Assembly (NCBI GenBank): GCA_964645285.1
Contig: CAZYDR010000002.1
Span: forward strand, 1-64,000
From: JAYZAP01 sp964645285
GTDB taxonomy: Bacteria > Pseudomonadota > Alphaproteobacteria > JAAXGF01
DNA length: 64,000 nt
Reading direction: 5' to 3'
Shown: positions 26,899-34,079 of the stretch, in pieces
How the letters are laid out: each line of letters starts with the position of its first letter
How positions within the stretch are numbered: position 1 is the stretch's first letter
Program-made: the position numbers and the translations under genes
Notes under the pieces: model-generated
What the model was told of the DNA's origin: nothing
Databases searched by the model: none
Seen by the model: only the letters and a program-made list of their open reading frames with translations

Positions 26899-26923
26899 TA
26901 CCATATCTAGGGGCTGTGGATAA
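26895..26923 (-). promoter_or_regulatory. nrdJ promoter (extended -10, weak -35)
   Basis: Read on the minus strand, TGGTATAAT is a perfect extended -10 (26903-26895). A TTATCC at 26923-26918 sits 17 bases upstream as a weak -35. This would place the start of transcription near 26888, leaving a leader of about 160 bases before the nrdJ ATG. Confidence 0.6.
26915..26923 (-). promoter_or_regulatory. Perfect DnaA box at the nrdJ -35 region
   Basis: The minus strand reads TTATCCACA, the exact consensus DnaA box, overlapping the -35 hexamer. DnaA control of nrd genes is known for class I reductase in E. coli; here the link to a class II gene is an inference from position. Confidence 0.55.
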
Positions 26924-27021
26924 AAGAACCGCAATATACTGAGTGTCAGTTGGCCGGAGTTTTCCGCGCGCGGACGGCTTTGACCGGTCTCTCTGAAGTT
27001 CAACAGAGCCGGCCAGCAGGC

Positions 27022-27243
27022 TTATGACTTGTCGTCCGGATGGCGGATTTTCGGTTGTGGCGGATGGTGAGGATTTGTTGGCATGACGACCGTCCGCCCG
27101 GTTTTCTTCTGCTCCTCGCGGACCCGCTCCACGTCGTCAGAGGAAATGCCGCAGGCCCAGCAGACCCAGACCAGCATATTGGCCATGCGGGATTCGAGCG
27201 CGAGCATAAAATCTTCAATGGCCAGGATGATCTTTCGTCCCAT
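27022..27243 (-). CDS. Small hypothetical protein
   Basis: A 73-residue protein that I do not recognise. It starts MGRKIILAIEDFMLALESRM with GAGGGG eight bases upstream of the ATG, which supports translation. The N-terminal half looks helical and contains CWACG; the second half is charged and proline-rich (NPHHPPQPKIRHPDDKS). It lies upstream of the nrdJ promoter on the same strand, with its stop about 100 bases before the promoter. No domain could be named. Confidence 0.5.
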   Translation of the reverse strand: MGRKIILAIEDFMLALESRMANMLVWVCWACGISSDDVERVREEQKKTGRTVVMPTNPHHPPQPKIRHPDDKS

Positions 27244-27886
27244 GAGCCGCGCCCCTCACACGCCCGCGAACAAATCGTGGCACGCCGGTGAAGCGCGGCC
27301 GATGCGGCGAAGAAACCGCCCTGAAGATGTCATGTGAGCACCCGGAATTCCGTGACGACAAGGTTGCCGGAACTATACCACGGGTCGGAACAACTGGCGA
27401 CCGCGTGGCGCGCCCATAGGCGAAACCGGCTGAAGACGGGGGCCGCTGACCCTTCGCGTCCCTTCTAAAACGGCGAGAGCCAGTCATCTTCTCACGGCCC
27501 GTCGAACGCGGCAGAAGGCCGGGTAACCCCCGTCTCCGCTAGGGAGCATACGGCAACACCGGTTTAATCCCGGTTAACGGACAGTGTGGACGGCGGATTT
27601 GGCGAGCGCACTGCGACTGTTCCAAGTTCAAGGCCGTTAGCCTGCCGGCCGGCTGGACCGTGTTCGGCTGGATTGCCGCCATGGCTCTCGCCCTCGCCCA
27701 TCCCGACATTCCCTGGGCAGCGATGATTCGGGCGACCAGTACATCTCCTGAAGCGCTCGAAATTCGCCCAATCGCCCGCTGGTGTGCTGTCGCCCAAGAG
27801 TTTGAAGTTTGTCTGTACAATAGGCATATATTGGTCGTGAGGAATTGGCGCCAGGCCGCTCGCTGGCATATGCGGAGTACGGGCCC
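27244..27886. other. Non-coding or degenerate stretch
   Basis: About 640 bases without a convincing gene. Open frames exist on both strands but none has a recognisable domain or a good ribosome binding site. Base composition is mixed, unlike the GC-rich coding around it. It forms the left part of an accessory scar that reaches to about 28.9 kb. Confidence 0.5.
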
Positions 27887-28045
27887 ATGGAGGAACTGCT
27901 CGGACGTATTCTCTGCTGGATCGGATACCACGATTTTCACGTCATCGACGCCACCTTCAGCTTCGGCCAGGGCGGCGAGGTGGAAACAGTGGAGTGCCGA
28001 CGCTGCGGCTATCTACGGACCCGCCGTGGGTCGGCGAATGATTGA
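27887..28045 (+). CDS. Small hypothetical protein with a Cys pair
   Basis: A possible 52-residue protein, MEELLGRILCWIGYHDFHVID, ending VECRRCGYLRTRRGSAND. The CRRCG knuckle together with an N-terminal LCWIGYH resembles small phage or island proteins with a zinc-knuckle shape, but I cannot name a family with certainty. CGGAG lies about ten bases upstream of the ATG. It stands alone, next to the reverse transcriptase remnant, and could be part of the same lost element. Confidence 0.4.
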   Translation: MEELLGRILCWIGYHDFHVIDATFSFGQGGEVETVECRRCGYLRTRRGSAND

Positions 28046-28206
28046 TGACATGCTGGTCGCCGCGGGCTCATATTTGAATTACCGACGGGTGCCGCTCCCG
28101 GGCCGGGTGTAGGTCAGCGACATCGACCGGGCGTCAAATCGAGTATCGAAGTGTGTTGGGCTGATGAAAGGCTAACCAGATTTGGAATCGAAAAATTCTT
28201 GATTGA

Positions 28207-28725
28207 AGGCGTCTAAATACCAAATGTATTTCTAGGGAACGTCGTTCGCTTTTCGGTCGATTAAAAGTACGGTTACTGCACGATCTGAATCTCACTGGCA
28301 AGGTAGAGACGTTGTGCGAGTCCAGAGGAGATCAGTATACACGGTATGCGGATGATCTGACCATGTCGTCTGACATCCATATTCCGGATGACTTATGGGT
28401 AGAGATATCAACAATTATTGAGGACTACGGATTGGAGATTAATGTGGGTAAAATCCGTTACCGTAGTCCCGGAGGACGAAGAGAGGTCACGGGTCTCGTG
28501 GTCAGCGGCGAAGTATGACCCCCATTTGCACTGAGAAATAAATTGAGAGGGTATTTCCACCGTGCGAATTTGAACCCGGTAGAGTTTGTTAAACAAATCC
28601 CCAAGCTGAATGGGTATTTATCGTTGCTGGAGCAGGTAAACTGTAGCAAGGATGAGAAACTGACTGCGCATGGGTCAAGGGCAGTCGAGAGAGTGCGCGC
28701 GGAGAAGACGAAAAATCATGGGTAG
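28207..28725 (+). pseudogene. Reverse transcriptase remnant (retron/Abi-like RT, C-terminal half)
   Basis: The frame contains the RT catalytic motif in YTRYADDLTMSSD, then GLEINVGKIRYRSPGGRREV leading to TGLVVSG, and after an in-frame TGA (28516-28518) continues PPFALRNKLRGYFHRANLNPVEFV and the LNGYLSLLEQV segment typical of bacterial RT C-termini. The fingers domain and the first RT motifs are missing: upstream of 28207 the frame is closed and no RT motif appears in any frame. So the gene is truncated at the 5' end and also carries a nonsense codon. Codon use is AT-richer than the neighbours, suggesting transfer. Whether it was a retron, DGR or phage-defence RT cannot be told. Confidence 0.75.
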
Positions 28726-28854
28726 GGTAGCCATACGTTGCTGTTTTTCGGTGACCGTATGACCACCCTGCCGGCACGTCATGGCGATGTCGGCAAGGGG
28801 TTGTTGAAAAGCATGTGCGATCAGCTCGGTATTAGCCGTGACGACTTGAATTAG
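28726..28854 (+). pseudogene. HicA-like toxin C-terminal remnant
   Basis: In the same frame as the RT tail and directly after its stop, the sequence reads GSHTLLFFGDRMTTLPARH, then GDVGKGLLKSMCDQLGIS. This is the HicA mRNA-interferase pattern: GSH with the catalytic His, a P.H strand and a final K.L..I...GIS helix. The N-terminal helix of HicA (about 25 residues) is absent in all frames, so the fragment is probably not a working toxin. An internal ATG at 28759 would give only the last 31 residues. It ends 12 bases before the DUF2442-HTH gene, the position where an antitoxin gene would follow hicA. Confidence 0.5.
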
Positions 28855-28866
28855 GAAGCCGCCGCC

Positions 28867-29373
28867 ATGACCCAGGACATCCCCCGCATCGGCCGCGTGC
28901 GTCCCGGCGAGGCCGACGGCACGCTAGCCATCGACTGGAAGGGCGGTGGCCACGACACCATCGACTTTGCCGGGTTGATCGCCAGCGATCCACTGTTCGC
29001 GCCGCTGGCCGACGCCCCGCTGTTTGCCAAGGCCGAAGTCATCGACTGGGGCGCCGCCATCGGGTGGGGTGACGGTATCGAACTGTCAGGCACCACCCTG
29101 GCCCGCATGGCCGACGCGCAGCGTCCCATGACCGACGCCGAGTTCGCCGCGTTTCAGCACGAGAAAGGTATCTCCAACCGGGAGACCGCCGACCTGATCG
29201 GGCGCTCGCTGTCGATCATCAAAGACTACAAGGCCGGACGCCAGCCGATTCCCCTGACTGTCGCCACCAGCTTGCGCGCCATGCACGACCCGATCATATT
29301 CGCCGCGCACTACCACCCGACAGCCAAGGCCGGCCGTCCGCTCGGCAAGACCGCGATGCATCGCGGCGGTTGA
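28867..29373 (+). CDS. DUF2442-like protein with C-terminal HTH (antitoxin-like)
   Basis: A 168-residue protein. Residues 1-80 look like DUF2442 (RIGRVRPGEADGTLAIDWKG, later VIDWGAAIGWGDGIELSG); residues 88-140 look like an XRE/HTH segment (MTDAEFAAFQHEKGISNRET, ADLIGRSLSIIKDYKAGRQP). DUF2442 proteins are often found beside toxins as antitoxins. Here the gene follows a HicA-like remnant, so it may be an orphaned antitoxin-regulator. It starts with ATG after GAAGCCGCCGCC. The frame is intact, unlike its upstream neighbours. Confidence 0.65.
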   Translation: MTQDIPRIGRVRPGEADGTLAIDWKGGGHDTIDFAGLIASDPLFAPLADAPLFAKAEVIDWGAAIGWGDGIELSGTTLARMADAQRPMTDAEFAAFQHEKGISNRETADLIGRSLSIIKDYKAGRQPIPLTVATSLRAMHDPIIFAAHYHPTAKAGRPLGKTAMHRGG

Positions 29374-29504
29374 GCCTGTTGAAGCACCAGTCCGCCGATG
29401 CATCGGCGCTCCATCATCCATCCCGCCTCTTTGCTTATTCGCGCCACTGTGGTTCAGTCTGGCTTTGCTGATGTGTGAACGGTTGGTGTGTGGAGGAGGT
29501 TGGC

Positions 29505-30665
29505 GTGGGATTTGTCAGGGGTAGCGATATTGAGCGGCGGTTTCCCAGTATCGCCACCATGGAGGATACGGCGCGGCGGCGGTCGCCGCGGTTTGCCTAT
29601 GAGTACATGGCGCTGGGCATCGGCCTCGGGATCGGCATGGCGCGCAATCGTTCGGCGCTCGATGACGTCACCCTGGTGCCGCGATATATCGACGGCGCGG
29701 CCGAACCGGACATGGATGTCGAGCTGTTTGGCCAGACCTACGATGCGCCGTTCGGGGTCGCGCCCATCGGCCTTGGTGGCCTGATCTGGCCCAAGGCGGC
29801 GGAGCATCTCGCCAGCGCCGCCCGGCGCCACAACATTGCCTTCGCCCTGAGCACCTTCGCCACCAGCAGTATCGAGACCATCGCGCCCCTGGCCGGCAAG
29901 CAGGGTTGGTTCCAGCTCTATACGCCCAACGATCAGGCGGTCGAGGCGGAACTGATCGACCGGGCCGCGGCGGCTGGGTTCGAAACCCTGGTGGTGACCA
30001 TCGACATTCCAACGCCGACCCAGCGCGAGCACGACACCCGCAACGGGCTCAGCGTGCCGCCCCGGTTCGACATCCAGACCGCCGTGCAGATCGCCGCCCG
30101 TCCGACCTGGGCCCTGACCACCTTGGCCGCCGGCGTGCCCCGGTTCGAGACCCTGCTGCCGTATGTGCCCAGGGGCATGGGCCTGGATGACGCGTCGCGC
30201 TTCCTCTCCGAACTGATGGACGGCCCCCTGACCCGCGAGACGCTAACCCGCATCCGCGAGCGCTGGTCCGGCCGGTTGGTGGTCAAGGGGGTACTCGACC
30301 CCGCCGACGCCATGCTTTGCCGGGATATCGGCGTCGATGGCATCGTGGTTTCCAACCACGGCGGCCGCCAGTCCGAGGCCGCGCCGTCAGCTGTCGAGGT
30401 GCTGGGCGACATCAGGCAGGCGGTCGGGCCGGACATGGCGGTGATCGCCGACGGCGGCGTTAGGTCGGGTGTCGATATCGCCCGCATGCTGGCGTCGGGC
30501 GCCGATTTCGTGCTTCTGGGCCGCGCTTTCATGATCGCCATGTGCGCCCTCGGCGCGCCCGGCGCCGACTATGCCATGGCCCTGCTCAAGCGGGAACTGC
30601 GTGGCGCCATGGCCCAGATCGGCTGCCCGAGTGTGGATCGCCTGGGCGAGTATCTGCGGCGCTAG
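29505..30665 (+). CDS. FMN-dependent alpha-hydroxy-acid oxidase/dehydrogenase
   Basis: A 386-residue enzyme of the LldD/glycolate oxidase family that oxidises 2-hydroxy acids using FMN. It has FGVAPIGLGGLIWPKAAEHL (FMN phosphate region), the QLYTP strand, VVKGVLDPADA with the catalytic Lys, SNHGGRQ with the His and Arg of the active site, and the IADGGVRSGVDIARML phosphate loop. The start is set by GGAGGAGG at 29492-29499, six bases before the GTG at 29505; another GTG at 29475 has no such site. The substrate (lactate, glycolate, mandelate or other) cannot be read. Confidence 0.87.
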   Translation: MGFVRGSDIERRFPSIATMEDTARRRSPRFAYEYMALGIGLGIGMARNRSALDDVTLVPRYIDGAAEPDMDVELFGQTYDAPFGVAPIGLGGLIWPKAAEHLASAARRHNIAFALSTFATSSIETIAPLAGKQGWFQLYTPNDQAVEAELIDRAAAAGFETLVVTIDIPTPTQREHDTRNGLSVPPRFDIQTAVQIAARPTWALTTLAAGVPRFETLLPYVPRGMGLDDASRFLSELMDGPLTRETLTRIRERWSGRLVVKGVLDPADAMLCRDIGVDGIVVSNHGGRQSEAAPSAVEVLGDIRQAVGPDMAVIADGGVRSGVDIARMLASGADFVLLGRAFMIAMCALGAPGADYAMALLKRELRGAMAQIGCPSVDRLGEYLRR

Positions 30666-30695
30666 GGCGTTTGAACCGGCGACGCCCGACGCCGG

Positions 30696-31576
30696 TCAAA
30701 TGCCCAAGGTAGCGAGGTCCAGTTTTCCGTCTGAAACCGGCGGACACCAGAAATAGCTTCCCGAGATAGGGCGCGTGAAGCGAAAGAGACCATCGATCAC
30801 GCCGTCTTCCTGCCCGGCCATGCGCCGAAGCTGCGCCTCGAATGCGTCCAGCGACTTACCGAACGCGACAAACATCAACCCCTCACCATGCGCATCCGCC
30901 CAGGGCAACGAGCGGCGGACGACGAAGGCTTCCGGATCGAAGCTCTCCTGGGCGGTCCGCTTGACATGGGCCGATACCGGCGCCTCGTCGAGTTCCTCGT
31001 TGTCGCTCAAGCGTCGACCGATAATGTCATCGCGCTCGCCCTGCGCCTTGGCGTTGAAACGGTCGAGGTCGTGGATCCATTGCTGGACGGCGACGAAGCT
31101 GGAGCCGTCGAGCGCCGACCCGGCGCCTTGGACAATGGCCGCGTCGCCCGCGTCATCGCCCTCGGGGTTCTCGGTGCCGTCCTCGTAGCCGGTCAGGTCG
31201 AGACCCCGATTATCTTGAACCCGTCCACCACGCGAACAGGACTGAACCCCTGGCGCAAACCATGGGTAACAGATCGCGCCTGGTGGACAATCGCTCCGCG
31301 ATCGTCGCCCTGTACCCAACACCATAAATCCGCCTGCGTCGACGGAACCTCGCAACCGGGCCCGCTCAGAGCCGGGAACGGCCGAAGCTCTTCAATCGAA
31401 TATCCAAGTCCCTTGACCAGCCCAGGGCCCAGCCCAATGACGACGTTCTGGATGGTGATCCCCGAAGCCATGTCGCGGAAAACGGAAATCAGGTCGCTAC
31501 CCGGGATCGCGCGGAACTCCAGATAGCGGGAGTGGTTCGGGACGGGCGCAAGAATGCCGAACTGAGAAGAAATCAT
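30696..31576 (-). pseudogene. DyP-type peroxidase, frameshifted
   Basis: A dye-decolourising heme peroxidase of about 293 residues in two frames. The N-terminal part (MISSQFGILAPVPNHSRYLEF ... VVDGFKI, the first written here only up to 20 residues at a time) ends with a stop at 31193. The rest resumes in another frame as NRGLDLTGYEDGTENPEGDD, with the catalytic GxxDG region, and ends FRFTRPISGSYFWCPPVSDG. The break lies at 31212-31213: one base is missing between FKI and NRG. Both halves are otherwise conserved, so the lesion is recent or a consensus error. The start overlaps the DUF427 stop as ATGA, so they were coupled. Confidence 0.8.
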
Positions 31577-32370
31577 GACCACGGTGTCTCCTGGAACGGT
31601 ATTTCCTCGCCGTCGACCAGGATGGCGTCGACCTTTTCGTTGAAGAAGCACAAGTGGTTCTTGATGGCCGCTGATTCGTGGACCGGGTCGGGGTAGCCCC
31701 AGACGATGTTCTCGAATGTCTTGCCGCCGACGGTGGCGGACCAGTAGCGGGCGCGGCCCTTGTAGGGGCAGTCGGTGGCCAGATCCGTGGCTTTGAGCAG
31801 GCCCGGGCTGACGTCGCCGGCGGGAATGTAATAGCGGGTCGGCAGGCCGGTCTCGTAAAGGAATAGGGCCTGGGTCGAGGCGGCCACGGTCTCACCGCCG
31901 AGCACCACCCGTACGGGCCGGAACGACGGTACGATGTCGATGCGCTTGTAGGGGTCGCGGGCGTGGACGAAGACTTCCTCGTCCTCTTCAAACCAGTGGT
32001 CCATACGGTCCCAGTAGAACGCCATGGTGTCCTTGATGTCGGCGACTTCGTCGTAGGGGTCGGTGTAGCTCCAGACCGCGTTCTCGGCGGTTTTATCGCC
32101 CACCGTGACGGTCCAGTACGAGGCGTCGCCCTTGAACGGACAGTGACTGCCGTGGTCCGTGGCGGTGAGCAGGTCGGCGCGTACGTCGGCGCGGGGGAAG
32201 TAATAGACCGGGATATGTTTGGTCTCGTGCATCAGACGCACATTGGTACTGTCGGCCACGGTCTCGCCGTTGAACATCACCCGCAGGCGCTTGGCGCAGG
32301 GCTCAAAGGTGATGGCATAGCCCGGGTGGGCGGCGTAGCCGGATGGCTGTTTGACGGCGACTTGGCTCAT
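31573..32370 (-). CDS. Tandem DUF427 domain protein
   Basis: A 265-residue protein of two DUF427 repeats (about residues 20-120 and 140-255). Each has the KRIDIVPS / KRLRVMFNGETVADS opening, YYFPRADVRADLL or YYIPAGDVSPGLL, and the stretches CPFKGDASYWTVTVG or CPYKGRARYWSATVGG. The function is unknown. Members are often next to oxidoreductases, here a DyP peroxidase gene overlapping by four bases (ATGA). The ATG at 32370 is preferred over one at 32556, because the extra N-terminal stretch lacks family features. Confidence 0.85.
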   Translation of the reverse strand: MSQVAVKQPSGYAAHPGYAITFEPCAKRLRVMFNGETVADSTNVRLMHETKHIPVYYFPRADVRADLLTATDHGSHCPFKGDASYWTVTVGDKTAENAVWSYTDPYDEVADIKDTMAFYWDRMDHWFEEDEEVFVHARDPYKRIDIVPSFRPVRVVLGGETVAASTQALFLYETGLPTRYYIPAGDVSPGLLKATDLATDCPYKGRARYWSATVGGKTFENIVWGYPDPVHESAAIKNHLCFFNEKVDAILVDGEEIPFQETPWS

Positions 32371-32614
32371 CGGTTCGATCTTTCGTTTTGGGGCACCTCT
32401 CCGGCCGAAAACGCTATCACGTTCGTCGGTTGAAGGCGAACTCACCGCCTCGCCGATATCGAGATTTCGGGTCGGATGAAGGTTCATGATTTTCACGCTC
32501 TCCAGGTCTGCGCCGTTCGTGTCCATGATACCACCGAACCGGTTGGATAAAATCACGACCTTATCGCTAGACTTGGGCGCGGAATCTGTTTCATGATCGA
32601 GGCGTTGTTCAGCG

Positions 32615-32626
32615 TTACCGCGGTAA
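32615..32626. promoter_or_regulatory. Palindrome upstream of the cluster, candidate operator
   Basis: TTACCGCGGTAA is a perfect 12-base palindrome about 80 bases before the iron-sulfur subunit start. It may bind a regulator not encoded in this window. Confidence 0.3.
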
Positions 32627-32672
32627 AACGAAACAAATAGAAAAAACCTATATTCGGATAAGGAAAGTCAAA

Positions 32673-32691
32673 ATTACTTGTACACAGTAAT
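32673..32691. promoter_or_regulatory. Inverted repeat just before the cluster, candidate operator
   Basis: ATTACT-TGTACAC-AGTAAT has perfect six-base arms around a TGTACA core and ends 14 bases before the ATG at 32706. Its size and position suit a dimeric repressor site. Confidence 0.4.
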
Positions 32692-32705
32692 GACGAAAGA
32701 CTCCC

Positions 32706-33188
32706 ATGGATTTGAATTTTGTTGTCAACGGGCGGATGCTTGCTCTTGACATTCGACCAACCGAGACGCTGTCCGAAGTATTGCGGAACCAGCTTGGCCT
32801 GACCGGCCTCAAGGAAGGATGCCGCGAGGGTGAGTGCGGAACCTGTACAGTCCTGCTCGACGGCAAGGCGGTAAATTCCTGCCTGATTCTGGCCTATCAG
32901 GCCAGGGACTCAGAGGTGCTGACCATTGAGGGCCTGTCCCGCGACGGCCAACCCGATGCCCTGCAGCAGGCCTTCGTCGATAACGGCGCCGTGCAGTGTG
33001 GTTTCTGCTCGCCGGGTATGATCCTGGCCGCCAAGGCACTGTTACGGGACAACAATAATCCCTCCGACAACGACATCCGCCATGCCCTTGCCGGCAACCT
33101 CTGCCGCTGTACCGGGTTCGTAAACATAATCAAGGCGGTGCATGCGGCCGCGGCAACCGAAGCCCGGGCGGCTGAGGCACGGCGATGA
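32706..33188 (+). CDS. Molybdenum hydroxylase, [2Fe-2S] small subunit (CoxS-like)
   Basis: A 160-residue two-domain iron-sulfur protein that carries electrons between molybdopterin and FAD. The plant-ferredoxin-type cluster ligands are in CREGECGTCTVLLDGKAVNS, and the helical cluster ligands in QCGFCSPGMILAAKAL and GNLCRCTGF. The length is normal for the xanthine dehydrogenase/CO dehydrogenase family. It is the first gene of the small-medium-large set; its stop overlaps the FAD subunit start as ATGA. Candidate operators lie just upstream. Confidence 0.93.
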   Translation: MDLNFVVNGRMLALDIRPTETLSEVLRNQLGLTGLKEGCREGECGTCTVLLDGKAVNSCLILAYQARDSEVLTIEGLSRDGQPDALQQAFVDNGAVQCGFCSPGMILAAKALLRDNNNPSDNDIRHALAGNLCRCTGFVNIIKAVHAAAATEARAAEARR

Positions 33189-34078
33189 TCGTGGGATCCG
33201 ACATCAGCGGTCCCGGCAGCATGGGCGAACTTGCCGACCTTATCGCGGATCATGACGGCCTGATCGCCTATATTGCCGGTGGCACCGACCTCATCATCAA
33301 AATGAATGAAGGGTGGGCCGCGCCGGATTTGTTGATCGATATTTCGCGCTTGGAGGAGCTTTCCTATGTCAGGACCGCCGGCGACCATGTCGCCATCGGC
33401 GCCGCCACGAGTCTTGAGCGAATCATCCAGGATCCGGCGCTGCGTCGAAATTTTGGCTGTCTGGTCCAAGCCGCCGATCAGTTCGGCTCGAAACAGATTC
33501 AGAACCGGGCCACTATCGGCGGTAATATCGCCGGTGCCGCGCCCGGTGGCGATATGCTACCGGTGCTGCAATGCCTCGGCGCGCGGGTATCGATTATCGG
33601 AAAAGACCGGACGGCGAAGACCGTTGCTTTCGAGGATGTCGTCACCGGCGTCGGGCAGACCATTCTCGAGAATGGCGACCTGATCAGCGAAATCCAGGTT
33701 CCTTTCCTGGGAGACGATTACATCACCGGGTTCGAAAAACTCGGGCGGCGAACATTTCTGACCATCGCCCGGCTCAGTCTGGTGGCGGCCGTCAAGTTCG
33801 ACAAGACAACCCGAACCATCGAAAACGCCAGTCTGGTCGCCGGCGCCATCGGCACCACGCCGCTTCGTCTGTCAGCCACCGAGGCGCTGCTGAACGGCCG
33901 CGCGGTCGATCATGAGTTGGCCGCCGATTTCACCGACATGCTGGCCAATGAGGTCGACCGGGCGATCCCCGGGCGCCACTCGCAACCCTACAAGCGTCAG
34001 GCGATCAAGGGCCTGGGGCTGAACATGCTGGAAAGCCTGTTCGGCGAGACCTTCGAACTGGCGGGAACGCAGGCATAA
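33185..34078 (+). CDS. Molybdenum hydroxylase, FAD subunit (CoxM-like)
   Basis: A 297-residue FAD-binding subunit. The PCMH FAD domain shows YIAGGTDLIIKMNEGWAAPD and NRATIGGNIAGAAPGGDMLP (the TIGGN flavin-binding loop), followed by the CO-dehydrogenase flavoprotein C-terminal domain (residues 180-290). It accepts electrons from the iron-sulfur subunit and passes them to an unknown acceptor. It starts on an ATGA overlap with the small subunit and ends one base before the large subunit start, so the three form one operon. Confidence 0.92.
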   Translation: MIVGSDISGPGSMGELADLIADHDGLIAYIAGGTDLIIKMNEGWAAPDLLIDISRLEELSYVRTAGDHVAIGAATSLERIIQDPALRRNFGCLVQAADQFGSKQIQNRATIGGNIAGAAPGGDMLPVLQCLGARVSIIGKDRTAKTVAFEDVVTGVGQTILENGDLISEIQVPFLGDDYITGFEKLGRRTFLTIARLSLVAAVKFDKTTRTIENASLVAGAIGTTPLRLSATEALLNGRAVDHELAADFTDMLANEVDRAIPGRHSQPYKRQAIKGLGLNMLESLFGETFELAGTQA

Positions 34079-34079
34079 C

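Larger units (their letters stand above)
32371..32705. promoter_or_regulatory. Divergent promoter region of the molybdenum-hydroxylase cluster
   Basis: 335 bases between the divergent DUF427 and iron-sulfur subunit genes. The right half is AT-rich and holds two palindromes (listed separately), plus TATATT near 32649-32654 as a possible -10. The left half has an open frame continuous with DUF427 but without recognisable features. Confidence 0.45.
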
